DNA of 54,125 bases from JBCDBH01 sp039184055. Lineage in GTDB: Bacteria > Acidobacteriota > Thermoanaerobaculia > Multivoradales > J023. The notes under the pieces are model-generated. The model worked only from the letters and a program-made list of their open reading frames with translations. It was not told the origin of the DNA and did not search any database. Positions 41,432-50,256 of this stretch are shown here, piece after piece. The position numbers and the translations under genes are program-made. Every line of letters begins with the position of its first letter. Within the stretch, counting starts at the first letter, position 1. The stretch lies in assembly GCA_039184055.1 (NCBI GenBank), contig JBCDBH010000002.1, positions 1-54,125 of the forward strand. Reading direction: 5' to 3'.

Positions 41432-42271
41432 TCAGGCACCGATCGTCTCGGCTTCCGCCAGCTTGCTCGCCGCTTCGCGTCCCGCGGCGACCCGCTCGCC
41501 AGCGCGAATCGACTTGTCGAGTCGCCAGGTGGCTTCGTTTTCGAGGTCATGAAGCAAACGATCACTCTCCATACCGACGTCGGCCATTTCCGTGGCGAGG
41601 GCGTCGAACATGGGTTTGACCTTGGCGAGCACACCTCGTAGGCGGCCGTGGAGGGCGGTTCCATATTCCTCGCCGGCGAGGGAATCCGTGCCGAAAAGCT
41701 CGCTGAACGTGTCTTCTAAGTAGATGTGGTTGAAGCCTAGATGGCGCGCCTCGTCGAGCAGGATGCCGTCGGCGATCTCGGAGAGGGTCGCATCGAGATC
41801 GAGACGTCTGAACTCCTCGAGCACCAGCTTGGCCAACACTTCGGATACGAGAACGCCGGCGAGCCACTCCGCTGGCTCCTTCGAAGCGATACCGCTTTGA
41901 AAAAGGTAGCCGGCTGGGAAGCGACGAATCGACATCGGCTCGCGGTCGATGCGGCCATAGAAAAGGGTGAAGAGCTCGGTGTGACGTGCTTCATCGACCG
42001 CCCAGGTCGTCAGGTAGAGCTGGCTTTCCACTTCGGCTCGTTGTCCGAGCAGCGGAATTAGGGAAGAGACCGAGTAAAGCGCCGCCTGCTCGCCCATCAA
42101 GATCGGCGTCAGGACCCGCGCCAGCTGGTCTTTGAGGTGACGTTTGGTGAGGCGAGTCTGGGGCGCTTCCCAATTGAGATCGATCGCCGACCATTGAGAG
42201 CGTAGCGCCTTGTGCCAGATTTTCATGTGGCGCTTTTTCGATAGGTCGGGAAGAACTTTGTAGATACGCAT
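41432..42271 (-). CDS. ferritin-like diiron oxygenase/desaturase candidate
   Basis: A 279-residue all-helical protein with two DEARH motifs, VDEARHTEL (Glu94, His97) and LDEARHLGF (Glu174, His177), plus Glu61 in MGEQAALYS and Glu144 in VSEVLAKL. This gives the six-ligand pattern of the ribonucleotide-reductase-R2/acyl-ACP-desaturase/AurF superfamily. Start ATG 42271 has AGGAG 5-6 bp upstream. As first gene before FAAL and ACP, it may hydroxylate or desaturate the ACP-bound acyl chain. It does not closely match a named subfamily that I know; a free-substrate oxygenase is the main alternative. Confidence 0.78.
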   Translation of the reverse strand: MRIYKVLPDLSKKRHMKIWHKALRSQWSAIDLNWEAPQTRLTKRHLKDQLARVLTPILMGEQAALYSVSSLIPLLGQRAEVESQLYLTTWAVDEARHTELFTLFYGRIDREPMSIRRFPAGYLFQSGIASKEPAEWLAGVLVSEVLAKLVLEEFRRLDLDATLSEIADGILLDEARHLGFNHIYLEDTFSELFGTDSLAGEEYGTALHGRLRGVLAKVKPMFDALATEMADVGMESDRLLHDLENEATWRLDKSIRAGERVAAGREAASKLAEAETIGA

Positions 42272-42377
42272 CCAAGCTCCTGAACGTCTCAAAGAAGACC
42301 GGCCTCGGTAAGAAGTCGAGGCGATTCGCGGTCCGACGTCACTCGGAACGAGAAGTCTACCGATTCCAGGGGGTGGG

Positions 42378-42386
42378 TGCTATAAC
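42378..42386 (+). promoter_or_regulatory. extended -10 promoter of the kinase gene
   Basis: TGC-TATAAC (42378-42386) gives an extended -10 with five of six consensus bases; no clear -35 is present. Leader of about 35 nt to ATG 42426. It lies in the 154-bp divergent region shared with the diiron-FAAL operon. Confidence 0.5.
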
Positions 42387-42425
42387 ACGTCCACCGCTGT
42401 TCGAGAGGGTGAGGATCAGGTCGCA

Positions 42426-45400
42426 ATGGGTTTGTTGGACTCGTACGTCTTTAAAGGCAATGAACGTTTCGAGGTGCAAGGCCACCTCGGTAGCGGTACC
42501 TCGGGCGATGTGTTCCGAGTCTTCGATCGCAAACGGCAGGCGGTTGTGGCGCTCAAGACGCTGCACAAGAGCGATCCGTCGGCGGTCATGCGATTCAAGA
42601 CCGAGTTTCGCGCCCTGACCGACGTCAACCATCCCAACCTGGTCCAGCTCTACGAGTTGCTCGCTGACGGTGATCGCTGGTACTTCACGATGGAGCTGGT
42701 CGAAGGGCTCGACTTCATCGACTATGTGCGTGCTCAACCGGCGGTCGGCGCCTACGAAACCGCGCGCTTTTATTCGATCCCCACACCCGTTGGCCCACCC
42801 GAGCCGGCGCGGCTTCGCATGGCGTTGCGACAATTGGCCGAGGGGCTCTTCGCGCTACACCGGGCGGGCAAGCTCCACTGCGACATCAAGCCATCGAATA
42901 TTCGCGTCACGCCCGATGGCCGTGTCGTGCTGCTCGACTTCGGGTTGGTCAAGGAGCTCTATGCCGGCCCCGCGGTGTACGAGACGATGGAAGGCGACAT
43001 CACCGGTACGCCCGCCTACATGTCACCCGAGCAGGCGGCGGGGCGGGAGATGACCGAGGCGAGCGACTGGTACAGCGTCGGTGTCGTGCTCTATGAAGCG
43101 CTGACCGGTCGCATTCCGTTCCGCGGTGGGTTCTTGCGGATTCTCACCGACAAACAGCGGAGCGATCCCGAGCCTCCGACGGCGGTCGCCAAGGAGGTAC
43201 CGGGCGATCTGTCCGAGCTCACCATGAGGCTGATGGCGCGGTCGGTCGACGAGCGTCTCACCGGGGTCAAGGCCTTGCGTGGTCTCGGTGCCGAGCCACC
43301 GGCTCCGTTCGACCGCATGGCCACGTCCACCCACTCGAGCAGCACCAGCGCGCCGTTCGTCGGGCGTCACCAGCAGCTCAACGTTCTGCTCGATGCGTTC
43401 GAATCAACCCGTACGGGTCGCACCGCGGTGGTCTTCGTTCACGGCAGCTCGGGTATGGGCAAGAGTGCCCTGGTGCGTCATTTCGTTCGCCAATTGAGTC
43501 AAGCGCACGACGAAGCCGTGCTGCTCACCGGTCGCTGTTACGAACGTGAGTCGGTGCCGTACAAGGCGCTCGATGCCTTGATCGATGCCCTGACGCGCTA
43601 TTTGCGCAAGCTCGAGGAGCGACAGGTCGAAGTGCTCCTGCCGACCAACGTCTTGGCGTTGGCGCGGCTCTTTCCATCTCTGCGGCGCGTTCCGGCCGTA
43701 TCAGGTTCCGAACGTCGTGTGCTCGAGATTCCCGATTCGCGCGAGCAGCGACGTCGGGCGTTTGGCGCTTTGCGTGAGCTGCTCGGTCGGCTCGCCGCGC
43801 GTGTGCCGCTGATCCTGTGGATCGATGATCTGCAATGGGGTGATCGTGACAGTGCCGCCTTGCTATCCGAGCTGTTGCGGCCACCCGATGCACCACCGCT
43901 TTTGCTCATCACCTGTTATCGCGCCGAGGAACGCGAGACGAGTCCGTTGCTCGCCAGCCTGCTCGCCGAGCGCTTCGACGATGGCGGGGCGAGCACCCTG
44001 GTGCGTGAGGTCGATCTACAAGAGTTGACGCCACCCGAGGCCGAACACCTCGCGCTCGCCCTGCTCGGCGAGGAGTCTCCAGTGGGGCGCTCGTTGGCCA
44101 AGGCCATCGGCGCCGAATCGGGTGGCAGTCCGTTCTTTATCGACGAGCTCGTGCGTTGGGCCAAGGCTGAAGCCGGATTGGACCAGGCCGGGGAGCGCAC
44201 CCTGTCGGCCGAGGTCGAGCGCGCGGTCCGGCAGCGGATGACCCTCGACAATCTCATTCAAGGTCGACTCGATCGTCTACCGTCCGAAGCACGGCGTTTG
44301 CTCACCGCGGTGGCCGTGGCGGGTCGCCCGGTCGACCTCGAAGCGGTGCGCAGTGCCGCCGAGCTCGGCAGCGAGGTCCAGGCGGCGATCGCCGCGTTGC
44401 GCGGCGCGAGCCTGGTGCGGATGCGCAGTCTTCGTGATCGCGAAGAAATCGAGCCGTACCACGATCGAATCCGCGAAACCGTGGTGCGAGGTCTCGAAGC
44501 TGAGGCGCTCGCGCACGTGCATCGTCGTTTGGCGCGTGCCCTCGAAGCCACCCGTCATGCCGATCCTGAAACCCTCGCCACCCATTATCTGGCCGCTGGG
44601 GAGCGGCAGCGGGCCGCCGAGCTGGCGGTGACCGCTGGCGACCAAGCCGCCGAGGCTCTGGCGTTCGACCGCGCGGCTCGGCTGTATCGGATCGCTCTCG
44701 ATCTCGAAGCTCACGAGCGGGACGCCCGCCGCGAGATCGAGGTCAAGCTCGGCAATGCTCTGGTCAACGCCGGTCGGGGTGCCGAGGCGGCACCGGTCTA
44801 CCTCGCCGCCGCCGAAGGCGCGCGAGCTGGCGACGCGCTCGAATGGCGTCGTCGCGCCGCCGAGCAATGGTTGATCAGTGGTCATATCGACGGCGGCATC
44901 GAGACCGTCAACACCGTTCTCTCCTTGGTCGGTATGGAGCTTCCGCCGACGCCACGGCGCACCATCTTCGCGCTCGCTGGCTTGCTCATCCGTCTCAAGT
45001 TGCGGGGGATCGATTTCGAAGAACGCGACGCCACCCAAATCGCCGCCGAGGAGCTGATCCGGATCGACACCTGCTGGTCGGTCGCGATCGGTCTCGGTTT
45101 GGTGGACACCATTCGTGGCATGGTGTTCGGCAAACGAAATCTGCTCTTGGCGCTCGAAGCCGGTGAACCGTACCGCGTGGCCCGTGCCCTCGCGATCGAG
45201 GCCGCCTATACCTCGACGGGTGGCACCAAGACCGCTGGACGTACCGAGCAGCTGGTGCGGGCATCGATGGCGCTCGCCGAGAGAGTCGGTCACCCACACG
45301 CGCTCGGTCTCGCCAACATGACCGCCGGTATGGCGGCCTATCTCGGCGGTCAGTGGAAAAAGGCGTGCGAGCTTCTCGAACGCGCCGAAGCGATCCTGCG

Positions 45401-46277
45401 TGAACGCTGCACCGGCGTCACCTGGGAGATCGACACTGCGATGTCCTTCCAGATGCGCTCGCTTCTGTTGATCGGTGACCTCGCCGAGATCAAGAAACGT
45501 CTGCCGCGCTTTCTCAAGGACGTCGCCGACAAAGGTGATCTCTACGCCGAAACCAATCTGCGTAGCCGGGCGTCATGGATGGCCATGTTGATCGAAGACC
45601 ATCACGAAGACGCCTTGGCCGAGGTCAGCGCGGCCCTCGAAGGCTGGTCCCAAGAGGGCTTTCATCTTCAACACTATTGGCGCATGACGGGAATCATCGA
45701 GATCGCGCTTTATCGAGGTGATGCGGTCGCCGCCTGGGCGCAGATCGAAGAAGACTGGCCGAAGATGGAGCGCTCGCTTTTCCTGCGGATTCAATTCACC
45801 CGTCACGAAGCCTACTTCCTTCGCGGTCGCGCCGCCCTCGCGGCGGCGGTCATCGCTGATGACGCCAAAGAGCGTGATGAGCGTTTGTCCGTGGTCGACG
45901 AAGAAATCAAACGACTGAAAAAAGAAAAGCTCTTTTGGGCCGAGCCGCTCGCTCTTTTGCTTACCGCCGGCGCGCTCACAGTGCGAGGCAAAGATGGCGC
46001 CACGGCTGTGCTCGCCGATGCCGCATCAGGCCTGGCCGCGGCCGACATGGAGCTCTACGCGACCGTCGCTCGTCGGCGTCGAGGACAGCTCCTCGGTGAT
46101 GGTCAGGGGCACCGATTGATACGTGAGTCGGACGAGTGGATGGTGAACCATGGCGTCGTCGTGCCCGAGCGGATGGCCGATGTCGTCGCGCCTGGAGTGT
46201 GGAGTAGCCCGGATGGCTCACCAGCCCGCCGTGACGACGGACCGCGGCTGCAGCGTGGAAACGCACGCAATCTCTAG
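42426..46277 (+). CDS. serine/threonine kinase-AAA ATPase-TPR signalling protein
   Basis: A 1283-residue three-part regulator. (1) Protein kinase at about 15-290: glycine loop LGSGTSGDVF, Lys44, catalytic loop HCDIKPSN (Asp153; non-RD, with Cys before Asp), D171-F-G, GTPAYMSPEQAAG. (2) AAA/STAND-type ATPase from about 310: PFVGRHQQL, Walker A GSSGMGKS at 340-347, Walker B LILWIDDLQWGD near 463-472. (3) Helical TPR-like repeats from about 700 to 1250. It is cytoplasmic with no membrane helix, and is probably a multi-input switch. The last 23 residues (1261-1283) are encoded by the left arm of a palindromic repeat (46206-46415) and are unlike the rest, so the original C-terminus was probably replaced. 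Divergent from the diiron-FAAL operon. Confidence 0.9.
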   Translation: MGLLDSYVFKGNERFEVQGHLGSGTSGDVFRVFDRKRQAVVALKTLHKSDPSAVMRFKTEFRALTDVNHPNLVQLYELLADGDRWYFTMELVEGLDFIDYVRAQPAVGAYETARFYSIPTPVGPPEPARLRMALRQLAEGLFALHRAGKLHCDIKPSNIRVTPDGRVVLLDFGLVKELYAGPAVYETMEGDITGTPAYMSPEQAAGREMTEASDWYSVGVVLYEALTGRIPFRGGFLRILTDKQRSDPEPPTAVAKEVPGDLSELTMRLMARSVDERLTGVKALRGLGAEPPAPFDRMATSTHSSSTSAPFVGRHQQLNVLLDAFESTRTGRTAVVFVHGSSGMGKSALVRHFVRQLSQAHDEAVLLTGRCYERESVPYKALDALIDALTRYLRKLEERQVEVLLPTNVLALARLFPSLRRVPAVSGSERRVLEIPDSREQRRRAFGALRELLGRLAARVPLILWIDDLQWGDRDSAALLSELLRPPDAPPLLLITCYRAEERETSPLLASLLAERFDDGGASTLVREVDLQELTPPEAEHLALALLGEESPVGRSLAKAIGAESGGSPFFIDELVRWAKAEAGLDQAGERTLSAEVERAVRQRMTLDNLIQGRLDRLPSEARRLLTAVAVAGRPVDLEAVRSAAELGSEVQAAIAALRGASLVRMRSLRDREEIEPYHDRIRETVVRGLEAEALAHVHRRLARALEATRHADPETLATHYLAAGERQRAAELAVTAGDQAAEALAFDRAARLYRIALDLEAHERDARREIEVKLGNALVNAGRGAEAAPVYLAAAEGARAGDALEWRRRAAEQWLISGHIDGGIETVNTVLSLVGMELPPTPRRTIFALAGLLIRLKLRGIDFEERDATQIAAEELIRIDTCWSVAIGLGLVDTIRGMVFGKRNLLLALEAGEPYRVARALAIEAAYTSTGGTKTAGRTEQLVRASMALAERVGHPHALGLANMTAGMAAYLGGQWKKACELLERAEAILRERCTGVTWEIDTAMSFQMRSLLLIGDLAEIKKRLPRFLKDVADKGDLYAETNLRSRASWMAMLIEDHHEDALAEVSAALEGWSQEGFHLQHYWRMTGIIEIALYRGDAVAAWAQIEEDWPKMERSLFLRIQFTRHEAYFLRGRAALAAAVIADDAKERDERLSVVDEEIKRLKKEKLFWAEPLALLLTAGALTVRGKDGATAVLADAASGLAAADMELYATVARRRRGQLLGDGQGHRLIRESDEWMVNHGVVVPERMADVVAPGVWSSPDGSPARRDDGPRLQRGNARNL

Positions 46278-46415
46278 GCGTGCTCGCTCTTCGCTCCCTC
46301 GACGTACCTTTGGGTATGCCTCCGGTCGCTCATCCCTGCGCTGCTCAGATCTCACGCACGTTTCCACGTCGTAGCGACGAACCGTTCGCTACAGCGGTTG
46401 GTGAGCCATCCGGCT
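46206..46415. repeat. long imperfect palindromic element, copy B
   Basis: About 210 bp. The left arm begins AGCCCGGATGGCTCACCA (46206) and the right arm ends with its near complement TGGTGAGCCATCCGGCT (to 46415). A second block, GCGTGGAAACG, pairs with CGTTTCCACG near the apex side, and TACC-TTTG-GGTA sits at the tip. It shares its right arm (about 78% identity, no gaps) and core words with copy A at 6708-6854, but has about 45 bp more at the centre. It overlaps the kinase 3' end and abuts the DinB stop codon (46416-46418). Confidence 0.8.
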
Positions 46416-46877
46416 CTATCGACTGAGCAGCCGCTCGATCTGGCGTCGGTGGCGGAGCACGTGCACGATCATGTGCTCGAACATCTGTTCGAGGTCGTAG
46501 CGTTGGCCCCACATGGCGTCGATTTCGACCGTCGTCAGATCGTCATCGGTCATCGACCAACGGTCGTCGAACGTCTCAGCGGTATAGCGCAGCATGACTC
46601 GCATGTGTGTCGCGAGCTCGGTTCGTGAGATCGAGGGGACCTCGACCCGTGAGCCCTCGATCGCCAGCGCGATGCGTATGTGGTTGACGTGCGCGTAACC
46701 GGCCTGGACGACGTGGCGGACGATCGCTTGGATCGATCGAAGCTCGTCATCGACAGGGTTGAGCACGGCGAGAAAGCGGGTGTCGTCGAGCGTATCGACC
46801 ATCCCCGTCAGCTCGTGGCATGCGCGCTCGTACTCGTCCATCAACGCGCCGAGCACACCGGGTCGGCAGCTCGCCAT
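46416..46877 (-). CDS. DinB-family four-helix protein
   Basis: A 153-residue DinB/YfiT-like four-helix bundle. The expected metal-binding histidines are in IVRHVVQAGYAHVNHIRI near 52-69 and FEHMIVHVLRHRRQIERLL near 130-150. Such proteins include thiol-dependent transferases of low-molecular-weight thiols, but most have no known substrate. ATG 46877 shares a base with the stop of the TPR lipoprotein (TGATG). Its own TAG lies directly against the palindromic element. Confidence 0.8.
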   Translation of the reverse strand: MASCRPGVLGALMDEYERACHELTGMVDTLDDTRFLAVLNPVDDELRSIQAIVRHVVQAGYAHVNHIRIALAIEGSRVEVPSISRTELATHMRVMLRYTAETFDDRWSMTDDDLTTVEIDAMWGQRYDLEQMFEHMIVHVLRHRRQIERLLSR

Positions 46878-48496
46878 CAGCCTACACAGCCGCTGACTTG
46901 GCTGGTGGCGTCACCACGTTGAGCCCGCGGAAGGGTCTCGAGGACGCGTGCCGCTTCGTCACATTGGCCTTGTCCGACGAGAAGGGCGATCAGCCGTCGT
47001 GTCGCGGGGTGGAGGTTCGGGTCGGCCATGAGCGCCCGACGGTAGGCATCGAGCGCTTGTTCGGTGTCGCCGTTGTCCTCGAGGAGGATGCCCAGATTGG
47101 CCCAGGTAATGGCTCGGTTCGGTGCTCGCTCGACGACGGCGCGGAGTTGTTGGATGGCCGCCGTGAGCTCGTTTTCCTCGGAGAGCGCATCGGCGAGTCG
47201 AAGACGGGGTTCGAGCCAGGCTGGGTTCCGCTCGATCACCCCACGCCACATGTCGATGGCCTCCGCGTGACGATCGAGCTCGGTGAGAACGACCGCGCGA
47301 AGATGACGCGCGCCGTCGTGTCGTGGGTCGAGGTCGATGACACGGGTGAACGCGGCCTCGGCTTCGTCGAGACGACCGAGCCTGGCGAGCGCGGAGCCCA
47401 GGTTGTGATGCGCTTCGGGAAATTCCGGGGCGAGGGCGACGGCTCGTTCGAGCAGGGGGATGGCGGCCGCGGGTTGACCGGCGTTCCCGAGCCGGGAGCC
47501 ATAGTCGAAGAGCAAGCGTGGATTGTCGGGACGGAGCTCGACAGCGCGTGCGTAGGTGTCGAAGGCATCGGAGTCACCACGTCGAGCTTTGGCCTGGGCG
47601 AGATCCTGCCACGCGTCGGCGTCGTCCGGGGCGCGTTCGAGCACGGCCTCGTATCCATCGATGGCCTGATCGAGCTGATCGGCACCGAGCGCGGCGGCGG
47701 CGCGGGCTCGCAGGTTGCCAAGATCGTCATCCCGTAGTGCGCGCACCGCGTCGAGCCGTGGGTCGGCAACCGGGATTTGGCCACGTCCGGCGCGGCCGAA
47801 ATGGAATCGGGCTTTGGTGTCGTCACCCAGTTGCGCGTACGCGCCTTGGAGCTCGATATGGAGAGAGGTCGCGCCTGGCGCGGCTTCGAGAGCGGTTTCC
47901 CAAAATGCCGCGGCATCGCCCCAGCGCCCGCGGCGCGCGGCGATTCGTCCGATGGCCGCCAGCGCCGCGGCGTCGTTGGGATCCGTGGAGAGAATGTCGC
48001 GCAGCACGCTCTCGGCATCGTCGTCACGGCCGAGGTCGAGATACGCACGAGCGAGCTGGGTGCGGGCGAGTCGATCGTCGGGGGCGTGCTCGATTACACG
48101 CTCGAAGGCCCGTGCCGCGGCTTGGAGGTCGCCCCGTTGACGTTCGAGGTGGCCGAGAAGATGAGGCCATAGAGGCTCGTCGGGAGCGAGTCGGGTCGCG
48201 TTCTCGTACGCCGGCCGGGCGAGAAAGGCGAGATCGTAGGCATGAGCGAGTCGACCGAGCTCGCCGTGAGCCTCGGCGGTGCTCGCGGCGTCGAGGGCGC
48301 GCCGCCGCTCTTCGAGGCGTGCGGCGAGATCCGGAGCGAGCTGAGTGGTGTCGATGTCAGGGATGGGAAGGAGCTCGGAGGCCGTGGTCGAGGTCGGTGT
48401 GTCCGATGACGTGGCTTCCGGTACGTCTTCCGGGGCCTTGGCACATGCCATCACGATAGCGAACCAGATGAGGCACCAGGCCACGCGTACCTTCAT
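46877..48496 (-). CDS. TPR-repeat lipoprotein
   Basis: A 539-residue lipoprotein: signal with lipobox VMAC (Cys18), a short Ser/Thr/Pro linker, then about twelve TPR units filling residues 55-525 (for example DRLARTQLARAYLDLGRDDDAESVL, PDDADAWQDLAQAKARRGDSDAF, PEFPEAHHNLGSALARLGRLDEAEAAF, AITWANLGILLEDNGDTEQALDAY). It is a scaffold at the cell envelope. ATG 48496 has AGGGAG upstream and overlaps the UnbV-protein stop (ATGA); the open frame extends to 48559 without a signal. The pairing with a CRTAC1-type protein recurs in several phyla and suggests they act together. Confidence 0.85.
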   Translation of the reverse strand: MKVRVAWCLIWFAIVMACAKAPEDVPEATSSDTPTSTTASELLPIPDIDTTQLAPDLAARLEERRRALDAASTAEAHGELGRLAHAYDLAFLARPAYENATRLAPDEPLWPHLLGHLERQRGDLQAAARAFERVIEHAPDDRLARTQLARAYLDLGRDDDAESVLRDILSTDPNDAAALAAIGRIAARRGRWGDAAAFWETALEAAPGATSLHIELQGAYAQLGDDTKARFHFGRAGRGQIPVADPRLDAVRALRDDDLGNLRARAAAALGADQLDQAIDGYEAVLERAPDDADAWQDLAQAKARRGDSDAFDTYARAVELRPDNPRLLFDYGSRLGNAGQPAAAIPLLERAVALAPEFPEAHHNLGSALARLGRLDEAEAAFTRVIDLDPRHDGARHLRAVVLTELDRHAEAIDMWRGVIERNPAWLEPRLRLADALSEENELTAAIQQLRAVVERAPNRAITWANLGILLEDNGDTEQALDAYRRALMADPNLHPATRRLIALLVGQGQCDEAARVLETLPRAQRGDATSQVSGCVG

Positions 48497-50256
48497 GACG
48501 ACTCTCCCTGGCCACGAACGAGGGTCGTGTAGCGACCGGTCGCGACTCTTCGGAACCACTCACAGCCCCGGTGGGGCCAACATGCCTCGACGTCCACGGC
48601 TGGCGCGGCTTGGCCGAGACGGACCGTGACCCGTGGATCGGACGCCGACGCGTAGCTGCCGTCGGTGGCGACCCGGCGCAGCAGCGACGGTTGGCCGTCG
48701 CGGTGCACGCGAAGGATCGTTCCCAAGGCGTCACGCACGGCACCGTCGCCGACTGGAATCACCGCGCGAATCCCGACCCACGTCGACGGTTCGGGTTGTC
48801 CGAGCTGGATCAATGCCCGCGCGGGCCCGTGGTTGGTGGTGATGACGACGTCGACATCGCCATCGTTGTCGAGATCGCCAAAGGCGGCGCCCCGGCCCAC
48901 TTCGGAACGAGCAAACGCGGGACCGGCCGTGGCGCTGACCTCGTCGTAGACCAAGGCCTCGGCCCGACGGCGAAAGACCTGGTCGCGTTGGTGAAAGGGG
49001 AACGTATCGCCCTGGAGGAGGAGATCAGGAATCACTTTGACATCGCCGTTGACCGCCAAAATATCGAGATGACCGTCGCCATCGAAGTCGTGAAATCCGA
49101 CACCGAAGCCCGTCATGGGAAGACTCGACGCGGCGAGGCCGACAGCGTCGGTGACGTCGGTGTAGGCGACCTCGTCGTTACGGTAGAAGGTATGCGTCTC
49201 GCCATCGAGGTGCGTGAGCAGAAGGTCGAAATCGCCATCTTCATCGGCGTCCCCGACCGCGATCCCCATCGAGGCCTCGGCGGCGCCCCGGCCGTTGACG
49301 GCGAGGCCGTAGGTCGTGGCCTGGTCGACCCATGTGCCGTCCTCCCCCAGGATCCACAGCTGATTGATGAATTGATCGTTGGCGACATAGAGCGCCGGCC
49401 GGGATACGCCAGCATCGTCCGTGAGCTCGAGCGCGACCGCGCCGAGTCCGGCTAGGGGAAGGGCCGAGTCGAGGCCGGTTTTGCTGGTGATGTCTTCGAA
49501 ACGGCCGTTGCCGCGATTGTGGAAGAAACGGTCGGTTTGCGGCGTGAACACGGTGGGGTTGCAATAGTCGGGGCCACCGAGATCGGTCGTACAGCGACGG
49601 TGCAGACCGCGTGACACGTTCAAATAACGACCGACATAGAGATCGAGCAGGTCGTCGGGGTCGAGGTCGAGAAAGACCGCCGCCACGCTCCAGCCGACAT
49701 CCCCGGTCGCGCTCGTCGCAGTCGCGTTCTCGAAGGTGCCGTCACCGCGATTGCGCCACAGCTGATTGCCGGGAAGGGCTTCGCCCGGAGCGCTCCAATT
49801 GGTGACATAGAGGTCGGTCCAGCCATCGTTGTCGATATCGCCCGTCATCACGCCCATGCCATAACCACGCGCATCGATGCCGCTGCTCTGCGTCACATCG
49901 GTGAAGACTGGGCCGTCGCCGTCGAGATCATTACGCAGCAGCCGATCGACGTGCTCGGGATTGGGAACACAGTCACGGGTCAGACACCGTCCTTGCACCA
50001 GGTAGATGTCGAGATCGCCGTCGTTGTCGAAGTCGAACAGGGCGGCGCCCGCTCCATAGAGCTCGGGCATGAAATACTCGCCTGCGAAGCCGCCCTCATG
50101 GTGGAAGTCCAGGTCGAGCTCCGCGAGCAGCGTTCGAGAGGTCGAAACACTCGTAGCGGGCGATGACACCGGCTGTTCGGGAATGACGTCGCCACATGCG
50201 ATGAGGCATGCGCTGGCCGCGACCAGTGTTGGCCAAGAGGAGAGCGATAGGCTCAT
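48493..50256 (-). CDS. CRTAC1/UnbV family FG-GAP repeat lipoprotein
   Basis: A 587-residue envelope protein: lipobox LIAC (Cys21), then a beta-propeller of FG-GAP/VCBS repeats with six calcium-binding DxDxDG-like loops (DFDNDGDLDIY, DIDNDGWTDLY, DLDPDDLLDLY, DADEDGDFDLL, DFDGDGHLDIL, DLDNDGDVDVV). It ends in an ASPIC/UnbV domain (STWVGIRAVIP through DGSYASASDPRVTVRLG). Probable role is extracytoplasmic binding or adhesion; unknown in detail. The ATG at 50256 forms one CATG with the ATG of the divergent FolC-like gene, leaving no promoter space, so the true start or promoter may lie elsewhere. Confidence 0.85.
   Translation of the reverse strand: MSLSLSSWPTLVAASACLIACGDVIPEQPVSSPATSVSTSRTLLAELDLDFHHEGGFAGEYFMPELYGAGAALFDFDNDGDLDIYLVQGRCLTRDCVPNPEHVDRLLRNDLDGDGPVFTDVTQSSGIDARGYGMGVMTGDIDNDGWTDLYVTNWSAPGEALPGNQLWRNRGDGTFENATATSATGDVGWSVAAVFLDLDPDDLLDLYVGRYLNVSRGLHRRCTTDLGGPDYCNPTVFTPQTDRFFHNRGNGRFEDITSKTGLDSALPLAGLGAVALELTDDAGVSRPALYVANDQFINQLWILGEDGTWVDQATTYGLAVNGRGAAEASMGIAVGDADEDGDFDLLLTHLDGETHTFYRNDEVAYTDVTDAVGLAASSLPMTGFGVGFHDFDGDGHLDILAVNGDVKVIPDLLLQGDTFPFHQRDQVFRRRAEALVYDEVSATAGPAFARSEVGRGAAFGDLDNDGDVDVVITTNHGPARALIQLGQPEPSTWVGIRAVIPVGDGAVRDALGTILRVHRDGQPSLLRRVATDGSYASASDPRVTVRLGQAAPAVDVEACWPHRGCEWFRRVATGRYTTLVRGQGESS

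Noticed and set aside
39908..41641. 577-codon plus-strand open frame
   Set aside because: It lies antisense to the FAAL and diiron genes; the protein is Arg/Gly/His-rich with no family motif. High GC creates such long antisense frames.
46206..46415. retron non-coding RNA
   Set aside because: There is no reverse transcriptase nearby, and a second copy exists at 6708 without one; a dispersed palindromic repeat explains it better.
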